This document shows positions 11,977 to 23,142 of a stretch of 64,000 nt of DNA, piece after piece. Source of the stretch: Ophioderma brevispina (Eukaryota > Echinodermata > Ophiuroidea > Amphilepidida > Ophiodermatidae); assembly GCA_023653785.1 (NCBI GenBank), contig JAMKCH010085009.1:1-64000 (forward strand), written 5' to 3'. Position 1 is the stretch's first letter. Each line of letters starts with the position of its first letter. Under the pieces are notes generated by a model. It was not told the origin of the DNA. It ran no database searches and saw nothing but the letters and a program-made list of their open reading frames with translations. The translations under genes were made by a program, and so were the position numbers.

Positions 11977-13120
11977 CTGCACGTTGATGACTGCATAAAA
12001 TAAGATAGAGATTGCTATATTGATTGAATGGTCGAATTTACAATCCATACTGAGAGACATTGTGTAGACCCGTACAAAACGTAGGTTACATATAACAAAA
12101 TACACAGCCTGGAAACAAGTCCCATGAATTGAAGAAGGAGGAAAGGTGAAAAGGTGTCATCAGCATCTTGAAGAACTTTACACAGCTTGGCGTGGTTAAG
12201 TCGCCACTCGTTGAGAACACTACATGTCATGTTTGTATTACTTGCCGTGAGCCGATTCAAACGACATTTTGCTAATTGGTTGAGATCCTGAAAGACTTTC
12301 TTACGCAAAACAATCCATACAGTAGATTCCAGCAGACAAAGTGGGAACGTATGAACCGTGTAGAGCAAGCAAGAAGTAAAGGGAAGTTTCAGGTGTTGTG
12401 ATGAAAGTTTCTATTATGGTCACATTTTGCGCCACTATGTTTACGTAAGTTTTCCAGAGGACCTGACTACAGAGAGCTAATCCCAGGCAAAAAATCATTG
12501 AGGCAAAGGAGGCATACCGAAGTCTTCGCAGTGCATTTAGGCTTATTTTTCATGAAGAGACTTTGTGCATTATTAAATGAGGCAAAAAATTTTTGAAAGC
12601 GCCCGCGGTAAGACGACCACTGAAATGCGGTCATTATCAGTGGAATATACAATCCGGTTATAAACTTCCCTGCTATCTGAACAAAGCCAAAGGGGTTTGA
12701 AAAGAAAATTCAACTGAAACTGTACCAGCTTGAAGAGAGAATCCAGTGCACAATCACAAGACCGACACCGTACAGCCAGTGCAATATTAGAACGCTTTTT
12801 GCATCTGGATGTCTCATGCCTCCAATCTCAAAATAACATTCCGACCACCCCACGTGCGACCCAGATTACGGACAGGCTAAATTCTGTTGAAGTCATTTGA
12901 GGGGTTCTTCAGAATCATTTTGAAGATCTGCAAACCTCTGCTGCCGAAATGTATCTTCCATGGCATTAGCTTCACAATCCTGATGTTCTTGTCTCCATCG
13001 TCTCCAATTGCCACAATCGCAGTGATACGCGAATCTCTTCTAAACTTAGAGTGTTACAGTAGTATCTTTCATGCATGCTGGAGGCATTTTGGGTACTATA
13101 TCATTTACGTCTTTTAACGA
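11977..13120 (-). pseudogene. GRL2: gustatory-receptor-like receptor, multiply frameshifted
   Basis: Four overlapping minus-strand frames between 12652 and 11977 spell out the same order of segments as GRL1: M-Y-I-P-L-I-M-T-A-F-Q-W-S-S-Y, then F-C-L-G-L-A-L-C, L-Y-F-L-L-A-L-H-G-S-Y, E-W-R-L-N-H, F-S-P-F-L-L-L-Q-F, and finally V-I-N-V-Q. The phase-0 donor CAG|GTATGT is kept (exon end 11977). The N-terminal region 12700-13120 is homologous to GRL3's N-terminus but not open. At least four frameshifts are needed, so this is clearly a pseudogene. Confidence 0.66.
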
Positions 13121-13560
13121 CATAACGTCCTTAAATTGGAACTCTTTGCGCGCAACTTGCTTTCTTTAATCACTAATCCATTACGCAGTCCGCTAGGTTC
13201 TAATCATATCTGGATCTAGGAGTGATAAGACCTGTTTTATAATACACACACTAACACATAATTGTTACAAGCGACTTACAGTCGTATTAAATTGGGCCAT
13301 GATTGATATACCAGAATACTAATCAATCAAACCTCAGCTTTCGCAATGTATTGATTGAAATTATTTGTAGTTAATGTATATCACGATCCGCTCCCATAAT
13401 ATTTTGAGTGGCCCTATCTCCAGATAGGATCTCTGTTACATTATACCCCTACTGCTATGAAGGCAGTCAATAAGCCTTTAACCAAATACAACAGGATATA
13501 TGCAGTGAGAAATAAGACTAATCCTTTAAGTACGAAACTTCCTTCCTCTTATATTACATC

Positions 13561-14199
13561 AACAAGGCGTATTGTATTTAAGAAGAAGCCCTCCACAATT
13601 TAAATGGGCATTTCGTAATTCCACAATCTCGTCCCTCCTTCTATCTTGCACATAACAAAAATTTGAAGATTGTTATAATCATTGAACCCTCACTTTATAA
13701 TCTCGTGTGTACCTAACTCTACGTGCAAATTTCGGTCGGATCGGTAAGAAATATCGCAATTTTGTATTTTATGACGCACACTTTAAGTTTTGAGATGTTG
13801 ATATAGTGAATTGATTGTATTGTGCCTAGCCCCTTCTAGTATTTTAGCTATAAGTGATATCAAATGTCTTGAAAAGAACTATTTTGTAATTAGGGATCCT
13901 GGATCTTAATTGCCCAGGCGTTAAGGTAAAAGTCGATTTTTTTCTCAAGCTCGTTGTCCATTTTCTGGATTTTTAAAGGATTTAAAAGATCATTTAAGAG
14001 AACAATCTAGTGATAAAGTCCGACCCCACACACTAAAGGTTATGGAACCCGGTAACATTCCCCAGTCAGTAGGTTTACAATAATGATTCTACTGTATCCA
14101 GTTAAAAGCCACCAAATCCTTCAACAAATTTTTTTGTCATCACAGTGTGTTCAGAGAATAAAGTTCATATTAAGCTTGATTCTCATTCTCATGTTCATG
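13561..14199. repeat. Partial TTAA-family MITE and shared intergenic block
   Basis: From TTTAAATGGGCATTTCG at 13600 one arm of the TTAA-flanked MITE can be followed to about 13770; the other arm is absent. From TATGACGCACAC (13769) to about 13945 the sequence matches 6465-6640 with many indels. 13950-14199 holds nothing I can identify. Confidence 0.5.
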
Positions 14200-16082
14200 A
14201 CAATATAATAACCTTAGTTTCCTCATCTTTGCCATCCTCAGATGTTTCTGAGGTGCGGGTACAGTGGACCCAAGCAAGGCAAGTGGACCGGATGGTATTA
14301 CCTGGTAATTACTCCGTGAGTGGTGCTCTAGAGATCTCCCCCCTCTCACAGTGTCAATTTTCAATGCTTCTCTTCTTCAAGGCAAAGTTCCATCTGCCTG
14401 GAAGCGTGTGAATGTCACTCCTGTGTTCAAAAAGGGTGACCAATGGCTGCGTTAAAATTACCGTCCGATTTCTCTGCTTAGCCTGGTCTCCAAAGTCCTT
14501 GAGCGTTGTATCCATAAGAAAGTACTCCCTTTTTTGGAACCTATCATCTCCGATTGCCAGCCAGCATGTTTTATTGCCCAATCGGTTCTTGTCATTAGCA
14601 CAATTAGTTTATTTTACTCACACCTATTCTAACTAGGACGGGGGTGTGACACTGGATGTGGTATACTGTACTCTCCAAGAAATTTGCATTCGTCGATCAT
14701 TCTATGCTTATTGGAGAAGCTCAGGTTGTGTCCGGATCGTGCACACTCCTTTGCCTGGTTCCATGATTATCTTGAGGGTCGACTGCAGAGGGTCATTAAT
14801 GGTGCTTATTCCGAGTGGCTGCCAGTCACCTCCGGCGTCCCGCAGGGTTCCATATTGGGCCCTTACTTCTTTGTGGTTTTTATTAATGATATGCCCTCAT
14901 GTGTTTCATCTGGCATAAGAACCGCAATTGGTCTTTTTGCTGATGATTCAAAATGTTCCAGAACCATAATCCAACCATTTGTGACCCTTGCTCTGCAACA
15001 AGACCTTAATGCTCTCTTTAATTGGAGTGTTAACTGGGACATTGATTTTAATGCCAAAAAGTGTTTTTTTTAAATATTGTTTACAATGTCCAAAACCCGG
15101 AAACATCATCATGTTGCCCTTTTAACTAACAAGCTTGTTGATTCACATTTTTGGCAATCTGTTTGAAACAGAATTAATAATTGGTACTTAGTATTACAGT
15201 ACTATGAATTGAAAACTCATATAAAGCATATGAGTTGGCAAGGCTACGCATTTTAGGTTTTGATTCGGCACACTGTCATGATATTTATATGAGCCTGTAA
15301 CCCTAAAAATTCTCTACTTGGCTCATGTCGACACCATTTTGAATATGGTCAAATCTGAATCCCCATAAAGGGCCTCTCAGTGCATTGAAAAAGTTCAAGA
15401 CTGCAACAAATTCATCCTGAGAAGTTCTGTCCCCTATGAGGATCGTCTAAAAGAGCTCGATCTCCTCATCCTTGATAATCGCCGTAAATTTAAAGATAAT
15501 ATCCTTCTTTTTAAATGTCTTCAAAATATACATTCATCAGTTTACATCACAAAATTAATTTTCCGTAACTCTCTGTAGCATCACACAATTTGATCCACAA
15601 ACTCTTCCCACTATCTTTTTTCAAACAGATGCCCGTACTAAAATCTTTCGGCAGACCTATTTCCCGTATGTACATTCATGGAATGCCACTCCCTCCAACT
15701 CAGAATCTTCATACCTTCCCCATTCAAATCTTGGTCTTCTTGACCATTACCTATCTAATCATTCATACATATATTCTGTACTTATGTAGTATGGGCTCGT
15801 CTTGTGAATATATTTGTGCTTTATTAAATGCTATTTTTGGATTTGATTTTTATGTCTTTTATAAAATTTTATGTAGATTTTACTGTTTTTATCATTATTT
15901 ATGTGTACGTTTGTACCTACAATCTTTTGTTCATTTTTTTGATTTGTGGTTGAGGGTCCCCCGCTTTGTGGGCCTGCGTGCCTGTTATGGGTCACCCTTT
16001 TGCACCACACACTCGGTTTTGAAAATGTTCTCTTGTAAGTGGCACTAAAGGTAATAAAATAAAAAAATAAAAAATAAAATTC
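14200..16082 (+). pseudogene. LINE (CR1/Jockey-like) with RT domain and A-rich tail
   Basis: An RT coding region can be followed across frames. F-N-A-S-L-L and A-W-K-R-V-N-V-T-P-V-F-K-K-G lie near 14370-14430; Y-R-P-I-S-L-L-S near 14460; V-T-S-G-V-P-Q-G-S-I-L-G-P near 14830-14870; V-F-I-N-D-M-P; and the catalytic F-A-D-D at 14936-14947. After a stop near 15072, V-Q-D-C-N-K-F-I-L-R and D-R-L-K-E-L-D-L-L-I continue the post-RT tail at 15395-15470. A 3' A-rich tail (AATAAAATAAAAAAATAAAA, about 16051-16070) ends it. One segment of 129 codons (14684-15073) is open. Frameshifts, and the missing endonuclease and start of ORF2, show a dead, 5'-truncated copy. Confidence 0.8.
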
Positions 16083-16087
16083 GAGCA

Positions 16088-16200
16088 CCACTGTGACCAA
16101 TTTGTTTGCCCTTGGGTCAAGGCGCTTTACCTCAATTACTTTTCTCTCTACCTAAGGTGTATAAATGGGTACCGAAATCGAGGGATGAGTAGGCCACCCA
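16088..16200 (+). repeat. SINE-like fragment
   Basis: TTTGCCCTTGGGTCAAGGCG, then CTTTACCTCAATTAC and GTGTATAAATGGGTACC form the conserved core seen in widespread animal SINEs, as I recall them (CCTTGGGCAAGGCACTT-type). It follows the preceding LINE's A-rich tail directly. Head and tail are not clear. Confidence 0.45.
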
Positions 16201-17049
16201 GGCATTATTTAATGGTTTGGAAGGTAACAACTTATGGATTGGTGACATTTTCTCATCTCATATCTACTTTTCGTTTATGACCATCACATAGAAATGTGTC
16301 AACGTCAACATTCCACATTCAGTGACGAAAACGAAACATAACATGGTGTCAAGGTGATTTGACCTGCCATGAAAGCAGAATGTAAAACCCTGCTAACATT
16401 TGAAAAAAAGATGACGGGCTGTCATCATAATAACAGACTAAGGCTTTCCTATTATTTTTAGTACGCTGCCATCAGGAATCGCCGCATTCGCGTTTTCGCT
16501 TCCATCTAGGGGCTTCTGGCCAGCGCATACGCCATCATCACTTAGATGTATTATTATCGAAGCTACTAACGCGATCCATGGGTGTCATACGCATTACCTA
16601 GCCATGACGGTTCATCTCCTTCTCTAGCAAAGCGGCCGTTGCCAAATGCTTGGGCCAATGCAGCTACCTTTGTTCTAAGAATTACTGGCACATGCCTCAT
16701 ATGAGGTATACACCCACGAGTCACCAATGCCACGGTTGCTATTAAATTGGCATTAATATCTACACATTACACTGCCTCAAAATAATGCATAATCGCCCAA
16801 TCTTTTCAAAAGAAGCACCGAACCAAGGGTCATAATGGGCTGTCCTCACACTGTACAGAGAGTGGAGTGTCAAATAGGCCAATTAAAGGGGCATTCTTTG
16901 AAAACAGACAATTTTTTTTTTTTAAATGGAAATCGACTGTTATACCAAAATACTCAAAGGACCCGCTAGCACATTAGGATCACATGTTACATAGGCAGAT
17001 TAAGAGGGCACTCTTTGAAAATCTATGAACTAGTTCTTTTAATAAAAAA

Positions 17050-17390
17050 TTGCTATATTAGCCGAGACCATCAACTGTCACAATCCCTTTCATCATCTGA
17101 AAGTTTAGTGAAACTACTTCCACGGGTCAACCTTAAATCAGCTGGTGAACGCTCATTTCACTTCGCTGCGTCAGCTGTTTGGAATTCACTTCCAAACAGC
17201 ATTCGCAGTATCCCCAAGTTCCAAGACTTCAAATGTCAGCTTAAAACTCACCTTTTTCGTCAGCTTTTCATGGCTCATAGCTGTTTGTTTGATTTGTACG
17301 TGTTTACTGTTATGGCGCTCTGAGTTCTCTTGAAGATTTTGCGCCTTATAAGAACTATTTATTATTATTATTATTATTATTATTAATATG
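17050..17390 (+). mobile_element. CR1/L2-like LINE 3' end with (TTA)n tail
   Basis: A single open frame gives P-R-V-N-L-K-S-A-G-E-R-S-F, then A-V-W-N-S-L-P and L-K-T-H-L-F-R-Q-L, the canonical C-terminus of CR1/L2-type ORF2, ending in the codons after that motif. A (TTA)n microsatellite at 17356-17386 ends it; microsatellite rather than poly(A) tails are typical of CR1. The reading frame is intact, so this insertion is younger than the surrounding module. Confidence 0.75.
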
Positions 17391-17822
17391 CTCAAAAGAA
17401 CCCCTGAGCCAAGACCATATGGGGTGCACACAGGTTACAGTCAATGTTTACAAAATGCCATTCTTTGAAAATCTAAATTATTACTTCTCTGATAATTTAA
17501 TAGACAGGAGATCGTGAACATTCTGGAAGGGCATGTCTCGGACCGACACACTGCTATGTGGTATTTGCTGTCTGAACATAATTATATAGGTATGTATAAG
17601 TCGTCAAATATTTTTCCCCCAATCTTGACAATAATCTCTGTGATTTTGGTTATAAAACACGCGATAGTGAAGGCGTTATGATTCCAAATGCGTAATGTGA
17701 TTATTTCATGGCAGAACGTAAACTGTCATTTACGTTCAAAATGAAATCTATTTAGTTCAGGTCTTTTTCGATACAGCTCGATACATGTAGGAAGCTGACT
17801 GATTAATTTTACTAGAACATAC

Positions 17823-19025
17823 CTGCACGTTGATGGCTGCACTAAAATAAGATAAAGACGCTATATTGATTGTAATGATCATAATTACATCGCATATGGA
17901 TGACAGGCCTGTAGAAACCGTACAACGATTACAATACCCAAATACACGAGACTGGAACCAAGTCCGTGAATTGAATAAGAGGAAAGTTTAAAAGTGTCAT
18001 CAGCATCTTAAGAACTTTACACATGGCTTGGCGTGATCAAGGTCGCCCCCTCGCTGAAACACTACATCTCGTTTGTATTATCTTGATGTGAGCCGATTCA
18101 TACATATTTTGCTAATTGGGTTGAGATACTGAAAAGACCTCTTTCTTCAACAAAAAACAAGTCCACAGATGATTCCAGTCCGACAAAGTGGGAACGTATA
18201 ACGCATGAAGAGTCAAGCAATAAAAATGGAAGTTTCATTCAGGTGTTGTGATGAACAGCTTCTACTACGGTCACATTTTGCGCCACTATGTGTACGTAAG
18301 TTTCAATCAACCACGAAGATCTGGCTACAGAGAGCCAACCCCAGGCAAAATATCGCGGCAACGGAGATTCATAACGAAGTTCTTCGCAGTACAAGCTTTA
18401 GGCTTATTTTTCATGCAGAGACTTTGTGCATTATTAAATGAGGCAAAAAATCTTTGAAAGCGCCCGCGGTAAGACGACCACTCTGACATGCGGTTATTAT
18501 CAGTGGAATATACAATCCGGTTATAAACTGCCCTGCCATTTGAACAAAGCCAAATGGGTTTGAAGGAAAACCCAACAAATACTGTAACAGCTTGATGAGA
18601 GAACTCCAGTGCATAATGACAAGAGAGACACCGTGTAGCCAGTGCAATATAAAGAATGCTTTTTTGCATCTGGATGTCTCCTGCCTCCAATCTCCAAAAT
18701 ACATTCCGACACATCCCAGTGCGAACAAATAAGGACGAAGGATAAATTCTGTTGAGTATTTGAGTGGTTCTTCAGAGTCCTTTCGAAGATCTTGCACATG
18801 TTTCGATGTTTGATCTTCTATGGCATTAGCTTCACAATCCTGATGTTCTCCATCATCTCCAATTGCCACAATCGCAGTGATACGTGAATCTCTTCTAAAC
18901 CTAGATGTTACAGTAGTATCTTCAATGCATGGATGGAGCATTTTGGGTACTATATCATTTACGTCTTTTAACGACATAACGCACTTTTGGAGAATTTTTA
19001 AAAAAATGTGAGATTGTCTTTGCAA
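17823..19025 (-). pseudogene. GRL3: gustatory-receptor-like receptor, N-terminal half open, C-terminal half decayed
   Basis: An ORF of 204 codons (19025 to 18411) supplies the N-terminus that GRL1 and GRL2 have lost. It has a hydrophilic acidic segment (D-D-G-E-H-Q-D, residues 75-90), then G-C-V-G-M-Y-F-G-D, a hydrophobic segment L-H-G-V-S-L-V-I-M-H-W-S-S and G-L-Y-I-P-L-I-I-T-A. A frameshift near 18485 follows and the frame continues as S-S-Y-R-G-R-F-Q-R-F. Beyond 18400 the C-terminal half is recognisable only at DNA level, with dense indels. The conserved phase-0 donor GCAG|GTATGTTC remains (exon end 17823). A second in-frame Met lies about 17 codons after the first, near 18977. Confidence 0.66.
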
Positions 19026-19144
19026 GAAACTTGCTTTTGTCTATCACTAATCCATTAAGCAGTCAACTGGGTTCTAATCATATCTGGATCTAAGAGCGAT
19101 GAGACCTGTCTTGTACACACACTAACATATAATTGTTACAAGCG

Positions 19145-19211
19145 ACTTACATCGTATTTTAATACGATGTAAGTTTTAAATCATGGCCAGTTTTAAAAAA
19201 TGGCCATGATT
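19145..19211. repeat. Two consecutive perfect inverted repeats, unique to module 3
   Basis: 19145-19174 is a 30-bp palindrome with 14-bp arms (ACTTACATCGTATT / AATACGATGTAAGT) around TT. 19179-19189 (AATCATGGCCA) pairs with 19201-19211 (TGGCCATGATT). Modules 1 and 2 have a simple single-copy version of the same stretch near 8840 and 13280. Confidence 0.8.
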
Positions 19212-19472
19212 GATATTACCTTGATTACTGATAGCTACTAACCAATTAAACCAGAGCTCTCGCAATGCAGTGATTGAACTTATTTGTAGTTAATATATAT
19301 CACGATCCGCATAACCATAACATTTTTGAGTCGCCTTAGCTCCAGATAGAAACTCTGTTTACACCCCTGCTGCTATGAAGGCAGTCAATAGCCTTGACCA
19401 ATTACACAGGATATATGCAGTGAGAAATAAGACTAATCCTTTAGTATAAAACGTAATGTATCTTTATATTAA

Positions 19473-19759
19473 AGGGGTATCTCGTGATCCACAACCTCGT
19501 CCCTCGACGTGAAAGATTTTCATATCATCTGAACCCCAAGTCCATGTGTACCTAATCTTTCGTGCAAACTTGGTCGTATCTGTAAGAAACGGACAGAAAT
19601 TACAGCACAATGGCCTATGGGACCGTGAGAAACAAGCAATTGCTCATAACACAAAACCGCAAGATCGGAATCAACTAAAATTCTGTGAATAAGCTTTTCT
19701 CAATGGTATCTAGTGAACAATGAATAAAAGAAAAGGTGCTGGAATCACGAAATGTACTT
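19473..19759. mobile_element. TTAA-flanked palindromic MITE, copy 2
   Basis: Left end AGGGGTATCTCGTGATCC and right end ATCACGAAATGTACT form inverted repeats, with TTAA at 19469-19472 and 19760-19763. The body matches copy 1 (5214-5549) in inverted orientation, for example GACAGAAATTACAGCACA and AACACAAAACCGCAAGATC. Confidence 0.72.
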
Positions 19760-19763
19760 TTAA

Positions 19764-21259
19764 TAGATGTTTAATAATGATCTCATGAAGGCTCTGCACT
19801 TTGCCTTGTAACTAACTAAAACATTATGAACATTTATTATACCTTCACTGAGCACATGGTTAGCATGTAACATTATAATCCGGCCTTTCTCCTTTTTCAT
19901 CTTTAAATGAAGTGGCACGGTCACTGTTTCTTACATTAGGTGAGATTTATCTTCATTAATCAAACAACAAAGATTACATCTCATTATTAGCTCGAATTAA
20001 ATTAAAACATCAACAATGGTATTAGCTTACTAAAGAAGTAATTTCGGGAATGGAGCCGGAAACGTGTAGCACCTTTTTAATTAGTTCCTCCAGGGTTAAA
20101 CAAAACGCATCGCCCACTTTTCAGAAGTAAAAACAAAGTGATTTATTTCCTATGTAACCACAATAAAGAATCACTGTTAAATATTAGCTCGTTTCCATTA
20201 GACACATCAATCAAATTATAAGTTTACTAAAAGTAATTTCGCGATTGGAGCCGGAGCGTAAGAAAAAAAGTACTTCTTTTATTTATAAAATTGTCGCAAA
20301 ACTTCCTTCCCGGTTACTATAAATCGTAATCTGTATCATCCATGTCTCCTTCAGAAGTTATCAAAAATCTGCGAATTTGCAAGTTCAGAAATCGTTAAGG
20401 TCCCCGGAAATGCCATAGAATTGATGTGGTTTGTGTCAAGTATACAAGGATGGACTAGAAAAGCTTCAATGATTTGGTTGGGTTGATGACATCATTAGTG
20501 AAACTATTTGATTTTTTCAGAGAGTAATAGAAATTTCTCCCTTCCCCAGTGATTGGTGTGAATCTATTCATGACACTGACTGAAATAGTTTCACTAATGA
20601 ATGTCACTGGTAGTGTATTCCTTTTTTCAGGCCCTGTTTATATGAAGGGACTGTCCCAAAAAAAATTGGAGTAGGTTTATCATCATTTCCCGGGACCTTT
20701 AAATAATCATAATCTTAAAGTGGAAATGCTATAAATAAACCTACTTGTAACAATTGTTTAAAAAAACTTTACGCATTCAAATAAAGCCAGTTGTTTAAAC
20801 CTTTAACCTATAAACGCATTATATGCCTTTAAAACAACACTCCCAGTTAACCCCTTAGTTTCATTAATTTTTTTAAAAATGGATTAATACCCAACATTGG
20901 TTCAATTATCATATACACAATCCGAACGGCGACATTATCGCCCCTAACACTATACGCGGCCGTGGGCGGCGCACAGTCACCACCCGTCCGCCATTACTGG
21001 GGGGTATACCGCCGCCTGCGTGACTCCTACTGAGACTAATCAAAAATGCTTATGTCGTTGATTAATTTCTACTTGCCAAACTACCCATACTCCCTTCACG
21101 AGTTTGATCATCGCAAATTCAAAATGCGAAATTTTGCTGCACACTTTAACCATATTTTAGCAAAATTCTAGAGGGTCCACGAAATTATGTCACCATTTGA
21201 TGTATAAATATGTTTCTTTATAGATGACAGTTTTGTTTTCAGGTGGACACCCCTAGGTT
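19764..21259. other. Intergenic DNA, no gene seen
   Basis: AT-rich. One inverted repeat, ATTAGTGAAACTATTT near 20494 against AAATAGTTTCACTAAT near 20584, is the only structure I see. A short GC-rich patch lies at 20930-21030. Confidence 0.4.
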
Positions 21260-22330
21260 TTAATGGCATTTAATTTTGCTTTGCATCATGTAATGTGAGC
21301 ACGTGGGTAAGCAAAAATTTGGCGCTGCCGATTTCAACTTACCATGGTGCAAGGGAATCGTATTACACGATCGTTCGTTCGTTGTGCAAGTCCAAGTAAT
21401 CACAGTGGAAGATCCGTCTTTAACCGCTGATAGTTCATCATTCCAGTTGATCAGGGCCTGGAATTCACTCTGGGGGACTTGTAGACTCACAGTCATCTAT
21501 GATGGGGCTAATGGTTGTGGCTCTCCACCAATCGCAGTTGGTGAAGGTTCTACTCCGATCTAGTGAAGGAATTTTGTACGACCAAGCCATTTCTGAGTCT
21601 GTTGAGGTGATCCCCTGCTTCCTATCAAGGTCACAGCCTTGGGCTTGCTAGATGGGCTGTTCCACAACTGCTTTAGGTTCAAAGTAGAAGATGACCATGC
21701 CTCAGCCATTCTGTCTTGATCCAGGATGATCGATAGGGAACTGTGAATGAAGTGTAAGGGATTGGGTAGGCAAAGTGATTCCGATGGAATTCTTGATCCT
21801 CAAAGGGTGTTCGTGGTGGGATTAGGCTACCAGGTTACATCACATTTCTGGCGAGCTTGATCGTCTGAAGGTTCCTCCTAAGGTTTGCAGGAAGCGATGC
21901 AAGACAGAATTGGAAGTATTCTACATGCGTCCCAAAAGGCAACACTTACAAGCTCCATTGACATCAGTCCAGACCGACATCAATCTTGTGTGAATGTTCG
22001 CTGTGGGACTCCATACTGGTGCGCGTATCAGCGGTGGGTATGCCAAAGGCATCAGTTGAGTATGTAAGGTGTCAAAGGATTCACCCCATCCAGCCCCCGC
22101 AAGCCTTCTGAGGAGGTTGACACGAGACTGCGTCTTGGCAGAGCGACTACCTTGGTGTGTTGATTGAAAGTAAGGCTGCGGCCCATTGTGACGCCAAGGT
22201 CTTCGTGTTGGGTCATGTGTACAGTTTTTTTCCTCCATCTAGATTGATTTTAGGTCTCTTTTTCTGGTCGCATCGATTGCAAGGGTTGGAAAACAGAGCT
22301 GACGGTCCTTGGGTTTGCTGAGATTGTAAC
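21260..22330 (-). pseudogene. Jockey-like LINE ORF2, C-terminal part
   Basis: Read from 22330 downward. G-V-T-M-G-R-S-L-T-F-N lies near 22190; then R-V-N-L-L-R-R-L-A-G-A-G-W-G (about 22120) and L-M-P-L-A-Y-P-P-L-I-R-A-P-V-W (about 22050). After frameshifts come A-E-W-L-R near 21700, and at 21500-21400 S-L-Q-V-P-Q-S-E-F-Q-A-L-I-N-W-N-D-E. The last matches the zinc-binding C-terminal landmark region of these LINEs (cysteines, then the P-P-G-G-I-type run). Many stops and shifts are present. The plus-strand ORF 21303-21563 is its antisense shadow. Confidence 0.7.
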
Positions 22331-22479
22331 AAACGTGTACACTGCGCTGTGACATGGTGTATCGTTCAGTCTTGTGGTTGTACAAACAACATTCCTAGGA
22401 ATATTTATCGCGACGTAGCGTATACGGGGACGGGATCACCTAATGAAATGGATATGTGTAAGGCTGGGGTTGCGCTTCC

Positions 22480-22735
22480 AAACACGGGCATTCGGTGACC
22501 GAAGGACTCAAAAATAGAAGTCTTTGGGGTGAAAATTTTCAAAATTTTCTCCCAAAGGGGTTCTTTAGGTGACAGTGGGTAAACTTTCCAAAAAATATGG
22601 TCTTTGGGTGACATTTCAAAATACATGCATGGGTCTTGGGTGACATTGTCAAAATACATGGCGTCTTTGTGACTTTTCAAATACATGGGGTCTTTGGGTG
22701 ACAGCGGTGCTGTGCTGAAAATTGGGGTCTTAAAA
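22480..22735. repeat. Degenerate ~30-bp minisatellite
   Basis: GGTCTTTGGGTGACATTTCA-like units recur about seven times (near 22515, 22558, 22600, 22630, 22660, 22689), joined by AAAATACATG. Similar GGGGTCT/TATGGGG units lie at 62520-62650. Confidence 0.65.
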
Positions 22736-22820
22736 GCTCTTATGCGTGCGGCAGGCGAAATACGCGCTCACACGATGGAATTTGGTCAATTTTTGTCTTT
22801 TCTTGTTATACAATTTCAAA

Positions 22821-23142
22821 TTATTTCTTTTCGATGGAGTTGAAAATGCATTTAAATGATTCAAACAGAAGACAAGCCTTTGTTGGTTCGTTTTTAGATG
22901 CAGCCTTCCAAATGACGCTACAAATATTTGAAAGCAATCTCAAATGCGCCCTCCCCCCCGTATGGGGAGTTATACCAGCAATATGGTGCCTCTCATGCCC
23001 CTCAATGTCAATCAATTTTCTTGTCCTACTGATTATAGTGTGCAACTTGTCAAATAATAAGCCTCCCACCACATTAAATGTTATTCGGATGTGGCCGGCA
23101 AGGGGAAACTCCATTAGCTTAAAAGTTTTTTACACGAATCAA
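22821..23142. other. Open on both strands, unassigned
   Basis: Both strands are open for about 95-120 codons. The plus frame has a hydrophobic run (I-N-F-L-V-L-L-I-I-V) that could be a membrane segment; the minus frame is mixed. I do not recognise either. It is adjacent to the unidentified minus-strand ORF at 23143-23700. Confidence 0.25.

Larger units (their letters stand above)
11340..13560. repeat. Duplicated module 2 (GRL gene plus flanks)
   Basis: Homologous to module 3 from the CCATGG..CGCATTACCTAGCC block (about 11425) through GRL2 to GGATATATGCAGTGAGAAAT (about 13496), and to module 1 over most of that span. It carries a partial copy of the ATTCTCAAAGGGAG-family MITE between its left flank and the gene. 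Confidence 0.65.
16460..19480. repeat. Duplicated module 3 (GRL gene plus flanks)
   Basis: Matches module 2 from the CTTCTGGCCAGCGCATACGC block through GRL3 to the GCAGTGAGAAATAAGACTAA block, with a CR1-like LINE tail inserted at about 17050-17390. The match to modules 1 and 2 is broken by many short indels. Confidence 0.65.

Noticed and set aside
15590..16048. 152-codon plus ORF rich in F, Y, I and L
   Set aside because: Lies in the T-rich 3' end of the LINE at 14200-16082; the hydrophobic composition follows from base composition.
21303..21563. 86-codon plus-strand ORF
   Set aside because: Antisense of the Jockey-like LINE tail at 21260-22330.
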